Origin: Acidobacteriota bacterium
Lineage (GTDB): Bacteria; Acidobacteriota; Vicinamibacteria; Vicinamibacterales; UBA8438
Direction: 5' to 3'
DNA length: 36,451 nucleotides
Assembly: GCA_011523845.1 (NCBI GenBank)
Contig: WTFV01000120.1
Coordinates: 1-36,451, forward strand
The position numbers and the translations under genes were made by a program. Under the pieces are notes generated by a model. The model made no database searches. It was not told the DNA's origin and was given only the letters and a program-made list of their open reading frames with translations. Positions 8,867-17,720 of this stretch are shown one piece after another (the first letter of the stretch is position 1; every line of letters begins with the position of its first letter).

Positions 8867-9241
8867 CTACTGCTCGACGGCAGGCCCGAGTGGGTCGGCC
8901 TCTCCGGGGGCGGGATGGATGATGAAGACCCGTTCGCCGGGGCGAATCAGGCCCAACTCGCGGCGGGCGACCTCCTCGATGAACGTCAGGTCTTCTCGAA
9001 GCCGCCGCGCCTTCTCGCGAAGCGCGTCGTTCTCCGCCCTCAAGTCGGCAATGCGTTCAGCCAGGCGGGCCTGCTGAAGGCTCGCCATCCGTATGGCGAG
9101 CATGCCGCTTTCTCCGAACAGGGCATTCACGACCAGCGCGCAAGTGGCGAACAGCAGCAGGTAATGAATCGCACGACCCGCAGGCCGTCGCCGCCGGGCG
9201 GATCGCGGAGGCGCAGACTGATCAGCAGGCACTGGGTGCAC
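8867..9241 (-). CDS. ftsB: FtsB/DivIC-type septum formation initiator
   Basis: About 124 residues from GTG 9241; a second in-frame GTG at 9232 is equally possible, and neither has a good ribosome binding site. A basic N-terminus is followed by one membrane helix (about 26-43), a coiled coil (about 52-90, RIADLRAENDALREKARRLR) and the family signature FIEEVARRELGLIRPGE. FtsB bridges FtsL and FtsQ in the divisome and activates septal peptidoglycan synthesis. The proline-rich tail is variable. Upstream lie repeat A and repeat B copies, so its promoter may be within or next to a repeat. Confidence 0.85.
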   Translation of the reverse strand: MHPVPADQSAPPRSARRRRPAGRAIHYLLLFATCALVVNALFGESGMLAIRMASLQQARLAERIADLRAENDALREKARRLREDLTFIEEVARRELGLIRPGERVFIIHPAPGEADPLGPAVEQ

Positions 9242-9276
9242 CCACGATACACGAAACAGCCCGTCGCAGCCAGGAA

Positions 9277-9346
9277 TCTGCGCCGCGGAACGGTGCAGAC
9301 TCCCAGAGAGGCCGGTTGGGCGGCAAGCGGAGCCGCAGGCGACGAT
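9277..9346 (+). repeat. Dispersed intergenic repeat A
   Basis: Runs from TCTGCGCCGC to GGAGCCGCAGGCGACGATT and is nearly identical to 20580-20652. It starts with a dyad, TCTGC...GCAGA, separated by 13 nt, so it can fold. It lies upstream of ftsB and 55 bp from a repeat B copy. Confidence 0.8.
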
Positions 9347-9400
9347 TGTCGGGCTGGTCCGAACCACGACGCCTGCCCCGTGCAGCATATTCGACGGATG

Positions 9401-9468
9401 AGCAACGCAGTCCACGCAGGATGCGGCGCCGCTCGAATGCAGCGGGGCCTTTGCCACGGGCTGCCTGG
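9401..9468 (+). repeat. Dispersed intergenic repeat B
   Basis: Begins AGCAACGCAG and contains CTCGAATGCAGCGGGGCCTT followed by TGCCACGGGCTGCCTG. The same sequence occurs at 29515-29580 and, shortened, at 29618-29650. It ends 30 bp before the stop codon of the M16 gene that ends at 9498. Confidence 0.8.
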
Positions 9469-9497
9469 CCCGCTCCCGGAGCCCGTACAGAAATTCG

Positions 9498-11003
9498 CTA
9501 TGGCGACGATGGATACTCCATGGTGAAGGGATCGGGGAGCGGGATCGCAGTGATCTCCCCGCCGGCGAGTCCCGCCAGGCTGACCTCGGGATTGTCCGGA
9601 TCCCCCGCCTCGATCGTTGCCCGATCACCGACCACCAGCATGACCAGCCGGTCCGGATCCAGGTACTCGCGCGCCACCCGCAGCACGTCGTCGCCGGTGA
9701 CGCTTCGGATCCGATCCCGGTAGGCGACGAGGTACGACGGGTCGCGGCCCGTGTACTCGTCGTTCGCGAAGAGCCGTGCGGTCGACGCCGCGCTCGAGAA
9801 ATTGCGGCTGAAGGTCTCGACGAAGGACGCCTTCGAGGTCCGGAGCTCGGCTTCGGTGACCGGCGCGGAGCGGATGCGGTCGATCTCCTCCAGCACTATG
9901 GCGGCCGCCCGCGCCACCGTCTCGCTGCGCGACTGGAAGCTCGCCCGGAACGCGCCCGGATAGTACGTCCCGAATCCGAACGAGGAGTAGGCGCTGTAGG
10001 CCAGGCCCTCGTCCGACCGGATGCGCGTCAACAGCCGCGCCGTGAAACCGCCGCCGCCCAGGATGTCGTTCATCACCATCAACGCGTAGCGGTCCGGGTT
10101 GCCCCGCATCGTCCCGCGATGCCCGATGACCACGCGCCCCTGGTTCACGTCGTCCTTGTCGACGATGTAGACGCCGGGCCGAATCGCGTGGTCGGGCGCC
10201 GGCACGGAAGCGGACACCGGTTCCCGGGCCGGCCAGTCGGCCATGCGGGCCTCCAGGCGGGAAAGGAAGTCGGCCGGCTCCACGTCGCCCGCGACCGCGA
10301 AGATGAAGTTTCCCGGATGGTAGTACTCGCGATGGAAGGCCACCAGATCGTCGCGCGTGATTGCCTCGATGCTCGCCCGCGTCGCCGGAATCGTGGTGAA
10401 GTGGCCGGCGCCGCGCAGCAGCCTGCCCCATTCGCGGACCTCGATGCTCTGGGTGCTGTCGTTGCGCCGCTCCATCTGCTGCAGGGCCTGGCTCCTGGCG
10501 AGCGCGAGACGGTCCGCATCGAAGCGCGGCCGCCGCAGCATGTCGAAGAGCAGGTCGAGCGAGGCGTCGAGGTCCTTGGTGAGACTGTTGACGCCGGCGC
10601 TCCCCGCGGTGTTCCCGATGCTGCTCGACAGCTCGGCGGCAAGGAACGCCGCCTCTTCGTCGAACGCGGCGGGAGCAAGCTCGCCCGCGCCGCCGGCCCG
10701 CATCTGGCCGCCGGTCAACGCCGCCAGTCCGGCCTTGCCCGCCGGCTCGAGGTAGGCGCCGGTCCGGACGACAACCGATACGGTCACCAGCGGCAGCGCC
10801 CGATCCGGCACGATGTACACGACGACGCCGTTCGACAGCTCGTGGCGATGGGCGGCCGGGTCCGGCGGCTCGAACGCCAGGTCTTCGTACACCAGATCGC
10901 GCGGATGCGCTGGTATGGGCTGGGCGACGGCGGCCGGTGCGGCCAGACCGACGCAAAGCACTCCCAGCGCGCACGACACCACGAACCGCTCAGCCCGCGT
11001 CAC
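9498..11003 (-). CDS. M16 family peptidase-like protein lacking the zinc motif
   Basis: 501 residues from GTG 11003, with GGGAGGTG upstream and a signal peptide (about 1-27, ending AVAQPIP). Two M16 (pitrilysin/processing-peptidase) domains are visible, about 50-250 and 255-480. The middle carries HREYYHPGNFIFAVAGDVEP, typical of M16. The place where HXXEH should be reads GLAALTGGQM, so zinc cannot be bound in the usual way. It resembles the non-catalytic partner of two-subunit M16 enzymes. Its start overlaps the stop of the upstream HXXEH-containing M16 gene by 4 nt (GTGA), implying translational coupling and a heterodimer in the periplasm. Confidence 0.88.
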   Translation of the reverse strand: MTRAERFVVSCALGVLCVGLAAPAAVAQPIPAHPRDLVYEDLAFEPPDPAAHRHELSNGVVVYIVPDRALPLVTVSVVVRTGAYLEPAGKAGLAALTGGQMRAGGAGELAPAAFDEEAAFLAAELSSSIGNTAGSAGVNSLTKDLDASLDLLFDMLRRPRFDADRLALARSQALQQMERRNDSTQSIEVREWGRLLRGAGHFTTIPATRASIEAITRDDLVAFHREYYHPGNFIFAVAGDVEPADFLSRLEARMADWPAREPVSASVPAPDHAIRPGVYIVDKDDVNQGRVVIGHRGTMRGNPDRYALMVMNDILGGGGFTARLLTRIRSDEGLAYSAYSSFGFGTYYPGAFRASFQSRSETVARAAAIVLEEIDRIRSAPVTEAELRTSKASFVETFSRNFSSAASTARLFANDEYTGRDPSYLVAYRDRIRSVTGDDVLRVAREYLDPDRLVMLVVGDRATIEAGDPDNPEVSLAGLAGGEITAIPLPDPFTMEYPSSP

Positions 11004-12736
11004 CGCCCACCTCCCGTCTCGCCCAGCCGCTGCCGAACCAGCGCCACCAGCGCCTCGGCCATGTCCCGGTTCTCCGGCGGCGCCTGCCCGACCATCTGCT
11101 CCGCCTGCGCGAGGAACTGGCCGAGCTGCTCGGCGGACATCTGCCCGATCATCGCGCGCACCTGCCGGACCTGCTGTCGCTCCTCGTCGCTCAGCCCGGC
11201 CAGCAGCGGATCGTCCTCCGTCTCGGCGCCCTCGTCGCGATAGTAGACGGCGACCGCGCGCGTCTCCGGCTCGAAGTAGGTGTTGGCCACCCGCATGACG
11301 TCCTCGGCGGTGACCGCGTCGTAGAGCGCGGGGTCGGTGTTGATGTGCTCCCAGCCGCGGTTCCCCTCGCGGATGAGGAGCTGCATCATCAGCCCGAAGT
11401 TGCTGCGCAGGCCGCGGAACGTGTCGGCCGCGTTCTGGTTCTTCACCTTCTGCAGCTCGCGCTCGCCGACCGGCTCGGTCTTCAGCCTCTCGATCTCGGC
11501 GTACAGAGCCTCCTCGACTTCTTCCGGGGTCCTGCCCTGGCGGGCCGTTCCGCGCAGCTCGAACATGCCCTCGAACTGGAATCCCGCCTGGCCGCCGGAC
11601 GCGCTGGTGGCCACCTCCTGCTCCTCGACGAGGGCGCGATAGAGGCGTCCGGTGCGTCCGCTCAGCAACTGTCCCAGGACGACCAGGGCCGGCTCGTCGA
11701 CGTGCCCGTCACGAACCGAGTGATAGCGGATCACGACCTGCGGGTTGGTGTCGGCGTAGGCGACCATCCGCTTCTCGGCGAGCTGCGGCATCTCGCGGGT
11801 GCGCGGCTGCAGGGGCGGGCGGGCGCCGCGCTCGAGGCGGCCGAAGTACCGCTCGGCGAAAGCGATGGCCTCGTCCGCATCGAAGTCGCCGACGAGCGCC
11901 GCGGCCAGGTTGTTCGGCGCGTAGTAGGTGTCGAAGAACGCCAGCGCCTCGTCGCGCGTGATGCCTTCGAGATCGCTCGGCCAGCCGATCACCGGCCAGC
12001 CGTAGGGCGACGACTGCCAGAACATCGCCTCGAACTGCTCGCGGAACTTGCCGATCGGCGTGCTGTCGGTCCGCAGCCGCCGCTCCTCGTGCACCACGCT
12101 CCGTTCGGCGTAGAACTCCCGGAACACCGGGTTCGCGAGCCGATCGCTCTCCATCCAGAACCACAGCTCCAGCTTGTTGGCGGGCACGTTGACGAAATAG
12201 ATGGTGAAGTCGTAGCTCGTGCCGGCGTTCATGCCGGAGGCTCCCTCGGCCGTGTAGATGCGGCTGAAGTCCTCCGGGATCAGCAGCTCGCTCTGGCGGG
12301 CGAGCAGCGCCTCGAACTCGTCGAGCAACTCCCGGTGCCGCGGGCTGCGCGCGGCCGGATCGTCCGGGTCATCGATCTCGCCGAGATGGAACCGGCGATC
12401 GAGCTCCTCCTCGGCGGCCTGGATCTCGGACCGCAGATCATCGAGCTGCGCGATGATCTGGAGGTCCTGCTCGATGTCCCGGGTCCCGATCGTCCGCGTC
12501 CCCTTGAACATCATGTGCTCGAAGAGGTGCGCCACGCCGGTGATGCCGGGCCGCTCGTACACCGAGCCGACCTTGGCGACCCAGCCGGCCGCCACGTTGG
12601 GATCGCCGGGCCGGGGCACCAGCAGCAGGGTCAGGCCGTTGTCCAGCCGCTGCTCGATTACGTCGACCCGCTGGGCCTCGGCGGGAGAGGCCGGCAAGAG
12701 CACGATCCCGAGCAGGAAACACAACACGTTTCTCAT
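11000..12736 (-). CDS. Zinc-dependent M16 family peptidase, catalytic subunit
   Basis: 578 residues from ATG 12736, chosen for its GAGG site and the signal peptide MRNVLCFLLGIVLLPASPAE. The inverted zinc motif H70-L-F-E-H74 is intact, with the third ligand in VVHEERRLR near residue 217. A charged helical insertion of about 60 residues (100-155) separates HXXEH from the next conserved block. The second domain contains FDTYYAPNNLAAALVGDFDA. It is first in a two-gene operon with the zinc-motif-less M16 protein. By analogy with alpha/beta processing-peptidase pairs it should be the active half of a periplasmic oligopeptidase. Confidence 0.92.
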   Translation of the reverse strand: MRNVLCFLLGIVLLPASPAEAQRVDVIEQRLDNGLTLLLVPRPGDPNVAAGWVAKVGSVYERPGITGVAHLFEHMMFKGTRTIGTRDIEQDLQIIAQLDDLRSEIQAAEEELDRRFHLGEIDDPDDPAARSPRHRELLDEFEALLARQSELLIPEDFSRIYTAEGASGMNAGTSYDFTIYFVNVPANKLELWFWMESDRLANPVFREFYAERSVVHEERRLRTDSTPIGKFREQFEAMFWQSSPYGWPVIGWPSDLEGITRDEALAFFDTYYAPNNLAAALVGDFDADEAIAFAERYFGRLERGARPPLQPRTREMPQLAEKRMVAYADTNPQVVIRYHSVRDGHVDEPALVVLGQLLSGRTGRLYRALVEEQEVATSASGGQAGFQFEGMFELRGTARQGRTPEEVEEALYAEIERLKTEPVGERELQKVKNQNAADTFRGLRSNFGLMMQLLIREGNRGWEHINTDPALYDAVTAEDVMRVANTYFEPETRAVAVYYRDEGAETEDDPLLAGLSDEERQQVRQVRAMIGQMSAEQLGQFLAQAEQMVGQAPPENRDMAEALVALVRQRLGETGGGR

Positions 12737-12848
12737 CGCATGCCTCGTCACGTCGCAAGGGGAAACGGGCGTCCACGAGACCCCCGCCGCACGTTCACAA
12801 GGACGGTACACCAGTCCCGGCGGGACGCCAAGCCGCATCCCATCCGCC

Positions 12849-12878
12849 TTGCGCGAACCGGGCGCCGTGCGCTATCTT
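12849..12878 (+). promoter_or_regulatory. Candidate promoter for tRNA-Phe
   Basis: TTGCGC (12849-12854) and TATCTT (12873-12878) are 18 bp apart, and the predicted start lies about 15 nt before the tRNA. Each hexamer matches consensus at four of six positions, so support is modest. Confidence 0.4.
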
Positions 12879-12898
12879 GGTTGACGCCCCTCCGACGT

Positions 12899-12974
12899 GC
12901 CGAGGTAGCTCAGTCGGTAGAGCACATGACTGAAAATCATGGTGTCGCCAGTTCGATTCTGGCCCTCGGCACCA
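12899..12974 (+). tRNA. tRNA-Phe (GAA)
   Basis: 76 nt. The acceptor stem GCCGAGG pairs with CCTCGGC (12964-12970), followed by discriminator A and an encoded CCA. The anticodon stem CATGA/TCATG encloses CTGAAAA with anticodon GAA at 12932-12934. The T arm is GCCAG-TTCGATT-CTGGC. All cloverleaf elements are standard. Confidence 0.98.
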
Positions 12975-13473
12975 CCTCCAAGTTTGCCGATTCCAGGGCA
13001 GTACGCGCGACAGCCCGCTTTCGGCGATTCTTCGGCCGGGTCCAAACAGGGTCGACTCGCTCCCTTGATGGCCGCTCCCGGGCGTCGCCGGGGGACAAGG
13101 GTCGCCACAGACATCACAGGCAAGGCGGCTCCCGCCGCGGAAAGGAAACCGGAACGCGGACGCCATTCGTGGCCGCGAGCCGGGATTCGTCCGTCCCGCG
13201 GCGGCCACTGCAGCGAGCGGGCCCGACTGCGTCCGTCTCAACCCGGGGGCATGCCCGGAGCATGCCCCTTCCGGCTCCGACCGGATGCGGCCCAGCACGC
13301 CCAGCACCGTGTCGTGCGGCGCTCTCCTCGGGGCAATCCGGTTGCGGCCATGCGTCACGCCGTTGCGAGTGGCGACTCGGTGCTGTCCGGTGAAATCCTG
13401 GAGCGGGCCGGGGATGGCGCGTCGGCTCGACGGCCGCGGGCCGGCTGCCGCAGTGTTCGGGGCACCGAACCAA
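12975..13473 (+). other. Gene-free 0.5 kb stretch between tRNA-Phe and the WSDG-repeat gene
   Basis: No convincing coding sequence was found on either strand; the open frames here are arginine/proline-rich and resemble no family. No tRNA 3'-end duplicate and no integrase remnant could be recognised. The position, between a tRNA and the 3' end of a WSDG-repeat gene, is the same as at 35932-36451, where an integrase fragment survives. Confidence 0.5.
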
Positions 13474-16248
13474 TCACTCCAGGTCCCTGACCGCAGCCCG
13501 CAACTCACGAATGTGCGTCGCTCGAATCGGCACGCCTGGTCGCAATGCCGCGTCGGTGTAACTCGGCGGGTTGCGTCGCATTACCGAATACACTTGATTG
13601 AGGGCGCTCCGAAGTTCGTTCAGGTGCACGGCCTTGATCGGGGTAACGCCCCGCACGATCGCAGGATCCGTCCACGGAAACGCCTGGAGTCCGACCCGGA
13701 GCCGCAGGGCATTCGTCCGATTCCGCAGTTCGGTGAAATGCGCCGCCCTCACTACCGTTTCACCGCCGTTGATCCAGGGATCCGTGAATGGTCTACCCCT
13801 CGGTAGACGATAGGCGTACAACATGTTGTCGAGCTCATCGGCCACCCATACCGTAACGCCGTCGGACCATACACCGCGCGGCGCGCCGTTCCCGGCCGCC
13901 CGCAGAGTATCGACGTCCCTGGCAGGCTCGCGGGCCCGGGTCGCCAGAGCGTAGGCATAGAGCTTGTCGTCGGAATAGTCCGCCACCCAGATCGTCGTGC
14001 CGTCCGACCAAATGCCGGACGGGTCGGCATTGCCCCGTTCACGTAGACCGACGACGTCCTTGCCGGGATCACGGGTTCTGGTCGCGAGCGCGTACGCATG
14101 GAGCCTGTCGTGATAGCTGTCGGCCACCCACAGCGTCGTACCATCGGACCACATGCCGCGTGGCTCCACGTTTGCCACGGAAAGAAAGATGTCCTTTGCG
14201 CCGCGACGGTACCACGTGGACCTCTCCAGCTCATAAGCGTACAATTTATCGTCGGAATGATCCCCCACCCAGATCGTCGTGCCGTCCGACCAAAGGCCCC
14301 ACGGGTGGTGATTCCGCGAGAAGAGCATCGACAAGAAGCCGGCGTCCTTGGGAGGATCGCGTGTCCAGGTTGCCATGGTATAGGCATATATCGGTGGGGG
14401 AGCACCGAGGGGGTGTGGTTCACTCGAATCCACCGCCCACATCGTCGTGCCGTCAGACCAGATACCGCGAGGGGCGCGGTTCACCCCGTGGCGCAAGGAG
14501 TCGGTTGCAACATCCCGCCCGGGCTCCCGGAACCCGGTCTCGAAACTGTAAGCCGACAAGAAGCCGGCGTCCTTGGGAGGATCGCGTGTCCAGGTTGCCA
14601 TGGTATAGGCATATATCGGTGGGGGAGCACCGAGGGGGTGTGGTTCACTCGAATCCACCGCCCACATCGTCGTGCCGTCAGACCAGATACCGCGAGGGGC
14701 GCGGTTCACCCCGTGGCGCAAGGAGTCGGTTGCAACATCCCGCCCGGGCTCCCGGAACCCGGTCTCGAAACTGTAAGCCGACACACCATCTTCCCGGAAG
14801 CCCGTAGTCCAGAGTGTCGTGCCGTCAGACCAGATGTGGGCAGACAGCTTCACTTCGTCAACGCTGCGGTCTCTGGCCGGATCCCGATTCCGATTTGCCA
14901 GACTGTAGGCGTAGATCTTGTCGTCGACCTCGTCCATCACCCACATCGTTGCGCCGTCCGACCAGATGCCGGCAGGACTCGCATTGCCCGCCGCACGCAT
15001 GGCGCGTTCCGGAAAATCCCTGCCGGGGTCGCGATTCCGGGTCGCCAGACTATAAGCACGTATTGCACGATGAATCAGCACCCACATCGTCTTGCCATCC
15101 GACCATATGTCGGAAGGCCTCCAATCCGAATCACCGGGGGTCCCCGGAGACAACTCGAACTCCTTGGCGAAGTCGCGATTCCCGGTTCCCAGGTTGTAGG
15201 CATATATCCGGGCGTCGTGCGAGTCCGCAACCCACATCGTCGTGCCATCCGACCAAATGCCCCCGGGAGCCTCGTTTCCCGCCGCGTCCAGGGCATCGAA
15301 CTCCTTGCCGTGATCACGATTCCCGGTCGCCAGACTATAGGCATAGAGTCTTGCGTCACTATCGTCTTCGGCGACCCAGAGCGTCGCGCCGTCGGACCAG
15401 AGACCCGTGGGATGGTCATTCGTCGTCGCGGCGACATTCAGGTCGATGTTCTTGGCCGGGTCGGGTATCCCGGTCGCCAGGCTGTAGGCATACACCTTCG
15501 CGTCGGACTGGTCCACCACCCACATCGTTCGTCCGTCCGACCAGATCCCGCTTGGGTCGCCGTTCCCGGCAAGGAGATCGAAATCCTTGGCGGGATCCGG
15601 GGCCCATGTCCGTAGGCTGTAGGCATGCACCTTCTCGGTCCTGTAGCGGTCCGCCATCCACATCGTCGTGCCGTCCGACCACATCCCACCCGACGCGTCA
15701 TGCTTGCCTGACAGCTTCCAGACGCTGTCGACTTCCTTCGCGGGACTCCGCGTCCGGTCCGCCGGATTGTAGGCGTACAGCCTGTTGCCTCCCCGAGCCG
15801 CCACCCAGAGGGTGGTGCCGTCGGAGGAAACAGAGAGTATCCCGTAGTCGTCGACAGTAACGTCCTTTGCAGGATCCCTGTTCCGGCTCGCCAGACTGTA
15901 GGCATACAACCGGCGATCACGGTCGTCTGCCACCCACATCGTCGTGCCGTCCGACCAGAGACCCACGGGGTCGGTGTTCCCCACGTCGTTCAGAGTACGG
16001 AAATCGTTTCGGACGTCGCGATTTCCGGTCTCGGTGTTGTAGGAATGCAGTTTTCCGTTCCACGTGTCTGCCACCCACATCGTCGTGCCGTCCGACCAGA
16101 CGCCACTGGGGCGCGTGATCCCGGGTTGCAGGTCGGTCATGTCGAAATCCTGCGTTGGATTCCGATCCTGTGCTTCGGCGTCCGAATGGAACGCGGTGAC
16201 AAGCGACAGGATGGCGGCGAGGACAACTCGCGAGTGATAGCGGGCCAC
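13474..16248 (-). CDS. Secreted WSDG-repeat (beta-propeller-like) protein with C-terminal IRAxHxxELR repeats
   Basis: 924 residues from GTG 16248 (GGGAAG upstream) with a signal peptide of about 25 residues ending DAEAQ. The body is 16 repeats of 45-75 residues, each with SGIWSDGTTMWVADS followed by KLYAYSLATGNRD; tandem aromatic repeats of this kind fold into propeller blades. The last ~100 residues carry three copies of a helical motif like IKAVHLNELRSALN and IRATHIRELRAAV. No enzyme motif is seen; a surface or secreted binding function is inferred. One 75-residue unit is duplicated perfectly. A homologous C-terminus appears at the right edge of the window. Confidence 0.85.
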   Translation of the reverse strand: MARYHSRVVLAAILSLVTAFHSDAEAQDRNPTQDFDMTDLQPGITRPSGVWSDGTTMWVADTWNGKLHSYNTETGNRDVRNDFRTLNDVGNTDPVGLWSDGTTMWVADDRDRRLYAYSLASRNRDPAKDVTVDDYGILSVSSDGTTLWVAARGGNRLYAYNPADRTRSPAKEVDSVWKLSGKHDASGGMWSDGTTMWMADRYRTEKVHAYSLRTWAPDPAKDFDLLAGNGDPSGIWSDGRTMWVVDQSDAKVYAYSLATGIPDPAKNIDLNVAATTNDHPTGLWSDGATLWVAEDDSDARLYAYSLATGNRDHGKEFDALDAAGNEAPGGIWSDGTTMWVADSHDARIYAYNLGTGNRDFAKEFELSPGTPGDSDWRPSDIWSDGKTMWVLIHRAIRAYSLATRNRDPGRDFPERAMRAAGNASPAGIWSDGATMWVMDEVDDKIYAYSLANRNRDPARDRSVDEVKLSAHIWSDGTTLWTTGFREDGVSAYSFETGFREPGRDVATDSLRHGVNRAPRGIWSDGTTMWAVDSSEPHPLGAPPPIYAYTMATWTRDPPKDAGFLSAYSFETGFREPGRDVATDSLRHGVNRAPRGIWSDGTTMWAVDSSEPHPLGAPPPIYAYTMATWTRDPPKDAGFLSMLFSRNHHPWGLWSDGTTIWVGDHSDDKLYAYELERSTWYRRGAKDIFLSVANVEPRGMWSDGTTLWVADSYHDRLHAYALATRTRDPGKDVVGLRERGNADPSGIWSDGTTIWVADYSDDKLYAYALATRAREPARDVDTLRAAGNGAPRGVWSDGVTVWVADELDNMLYAYRLPRGRPFTDPWINGGETVVRAAHFTELRNRTNALRLRVGLQAFPWTDPAIVRGVTPIKAVHLNELRSALNQVYSVMRRNPPSYTDAALRPGVPIRATHIRELRAAVRDLE
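14331..14780 (-). repeat. Perfect 225-bp tandem duplication inside the WSDG-repeat gene
   Basis: 14331-14555 and 14556-14780 appear identical base for base, and the length is a multiple of three, so the reading frame is kept and one extra 75-residue unit (starting AYSFETGFREPGRD) is added. Neighbouring repeats in the same gene are much more diverged, so this duplication is recent, or an assembly artefact. Confidence 0.95.
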
Positions 16249-16331
16249 AGTACACTTCCCGGGTTGGCGAGTTCTTGAGGCTGAACGCGCTCCGCTTGGA
16301 ACAGGAACACGGACGGAGGGCGCCGCACGCC

Positions 16332-16919
16332 TCAGGGCCAGAGGTCGCCGAGGCTGAAGGTGACGGCGTCGAAGGGACGGATGCACACCGGATCGGCGTC
16401 CTTCGCGCTCGCAATCAGCACCCACTGCCCTTCGCGCAGCTCCAGCGCCTCCAGCGTCCGGTCCGCCGGGTCCACCAGCCACAGGTGCTCGACCCCTTCG
16501 CGGGCGTAGATGGGACGCTTGCCGTGCAGGTCGAGCTTGCGCGTCGAGGGGGAGAGCACCTCGCATACCCAGTCCGGCGCCAAGGTGACGTAGGCCGCGT
16601 CGGGATAGTCGGGCATCCGCTCCCGGCGCCACCCCGCCAGGTCCGGCACCAGGATGTCCTCGTCGAGATGCAACTCCGGCTCGTCGATGATCCACCACCC
16701 GCCCGGACCGCCGCGGCCCTTGCCGAAGGGCCCGACCAGCTCATCGCCCAGATACGAGCTCGCCAGCGCATGCGGCATGGCGGGCCGCGGTTGGGTGTAG
16801 AGCGTCCCATCGACGATCTCGGCCACCCGGTGCGCCGGGGCGTCGAGCACGTCCTGGTAGGTGGCCCGGCGAGGCGCTTCGGGCTCGCGGCGCCGCGCCG
16901 CCGCACCGGCGCCGCTCAT
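16332..16919 (-). CDS. Uma2 family (DUF820) putative endonuclease
   Basis: 195 residues from ATG 16919, chosen because GGGGAGG lies 3 nt upstream. The DUF820/Uma2 pattern is complete: VAEIVDGTLYTQPRP, then DEDILVPDLAGW (D93), DWVCEVLSPSTRKLD (E120) and a lysine-containing stretch followed by YAREGVEHLWLVDPADRTLE. This is the restriction-endonuclease-like PD-(D/E)XK fold. Members are widespread in multiple copies in environmental bacteria and their biological role is unsettled. It precedes the WSDG-repeat gene by 83 nt on the same strand. The 16920-17213 stretch upstream has no recognisable gene. Confidence 0.85.
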   Translation of the reverse strand: MSGAGAAARRREPEAPRRATYQDVLDAPAHRVAEIVDGTLYTQPRPAMPHALASSYLGDELVGPFGKGRGGPGGWWIIDEPELHLDEDILVPDLAGWRRERMPDYPDAAYVTLAPDWVCEVLSPSTRKLDLHGKRPIYAREGVEHLWLVDPADRTLEALELREGQWVLIASAKDADPVCIRPFDAVTFSLGDLWP

Positions 16920-17213
16920 CGCCCTCCCCTGTGCGCCGGCCGGGATGCCTTCGTTTCCATCGCTCTCATCCCCCATGATCTCACGGCGTCCAATCGGCAG
17001 GCTCGCATCGTACCCGAACAGCAACACCCGCACCCCACGCTCGGCGGGCGAGAACGCGAGGTCCGCGGCCATGGCTCCGCCCCCGGAACGAGGCCCTGCC
17101 CCCGCTTCGAGAACAGCCGTCGACACCGGTACCGGTGTCGACGGCCAGGACATGCGTGCACTGCGCGCCGCTTGGCGCCCGCGCGACGCGACCGGGAATG
17201 CCGCTCCCGGGTC

Positions 17214-17489
17214 TCAATCCTCCAGGTCGACAACGAGCGCCAGCCGCCGTACGGCCCGCTCGATGGCCGCCCGCACCCGATCGTCCCGCCGCGCCCGCAC
17301 CTCGACGGCCGCCGCCTCCAACGCCTCCGCCGCCAGCTCGCGCGCCCTGGCCGCAGCCGGCGGCCGTTGCCACCGGAACCCCCGCAGCAACGCCAGCATG
17401 GCCCGGCGACGTCGCTGCACCTCCGGCGACCCCGGATGCATCATCGCAACGGCGGCAGAGAGCGCAACTCCGGCCGCCGCCCGCCGCAC
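17214..17489 (-). CDS. Possible small helical protein, unrecognised
   Basis: 91 residues from GTG 17489, or about 76 from an internal ATG. The peptide is rich in Ala and Arg and predicted helical (ARARELAAEALEAAAVEVRA), with no recognised motif and no ribosome binding site. High GC content makes chance open frames common, so this may be spurious. The following 17490-17720 stretch has no gene; it contains a short sequence resembling part of repeat B near 17507-17525. Confidence 0.3.
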   Translation of the reverse strand: MRRAAAGVALSAAVAMMHPGSPEVQRRRRAMLALLRGFRWQRPPAAARARELAAEALEAAAVEVRARRDDRVRAAIERAVRRLALVVDLED

Positions 17490-17720
17490 CCGGGGAGGCC
17501 CGGGGCAACGAATGCAGCCGGGCAGACGATGCGGTGCAGTAGCTTCCGATTGTCGATCATGTAGTTGCAGTCATCAATAATAGCCGACGTTCAATGACGT
17601 ACAAGCGACATCACGCATCCATGTGGCGATACTGTAGCGACTTTCGGCCGGAACGGCGCGGCTGCGGTCAGCAACGCGATCCCGTGACGGTCAGGTGCGC
17701 GCGCACCGAGGGGCTCATCG

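Noticed and set aside
12870..13123. Open frame antisense to tRNA-Phe giving GPESNWRHHDFQSCALPTEL
   Set aside because: This is the well-known spurious translation of the reverse strand of a tRNA gene.
10937..13393. 818-codon plus-strand open frame opposite the M16 gene and through tRNA-Phe
   Set aside because: Reads through a tRNA and is antisense to an HXXEH peptidase; no protein signature.
13800..16110. CRISPR-like periodic CATCGTCGTGCCGTCCGACC units
   Set aside because: Spacing is irregular (roughly 120-230 bp), spacers are coding, and the units translate to the WSDGTTMW protein repeat.
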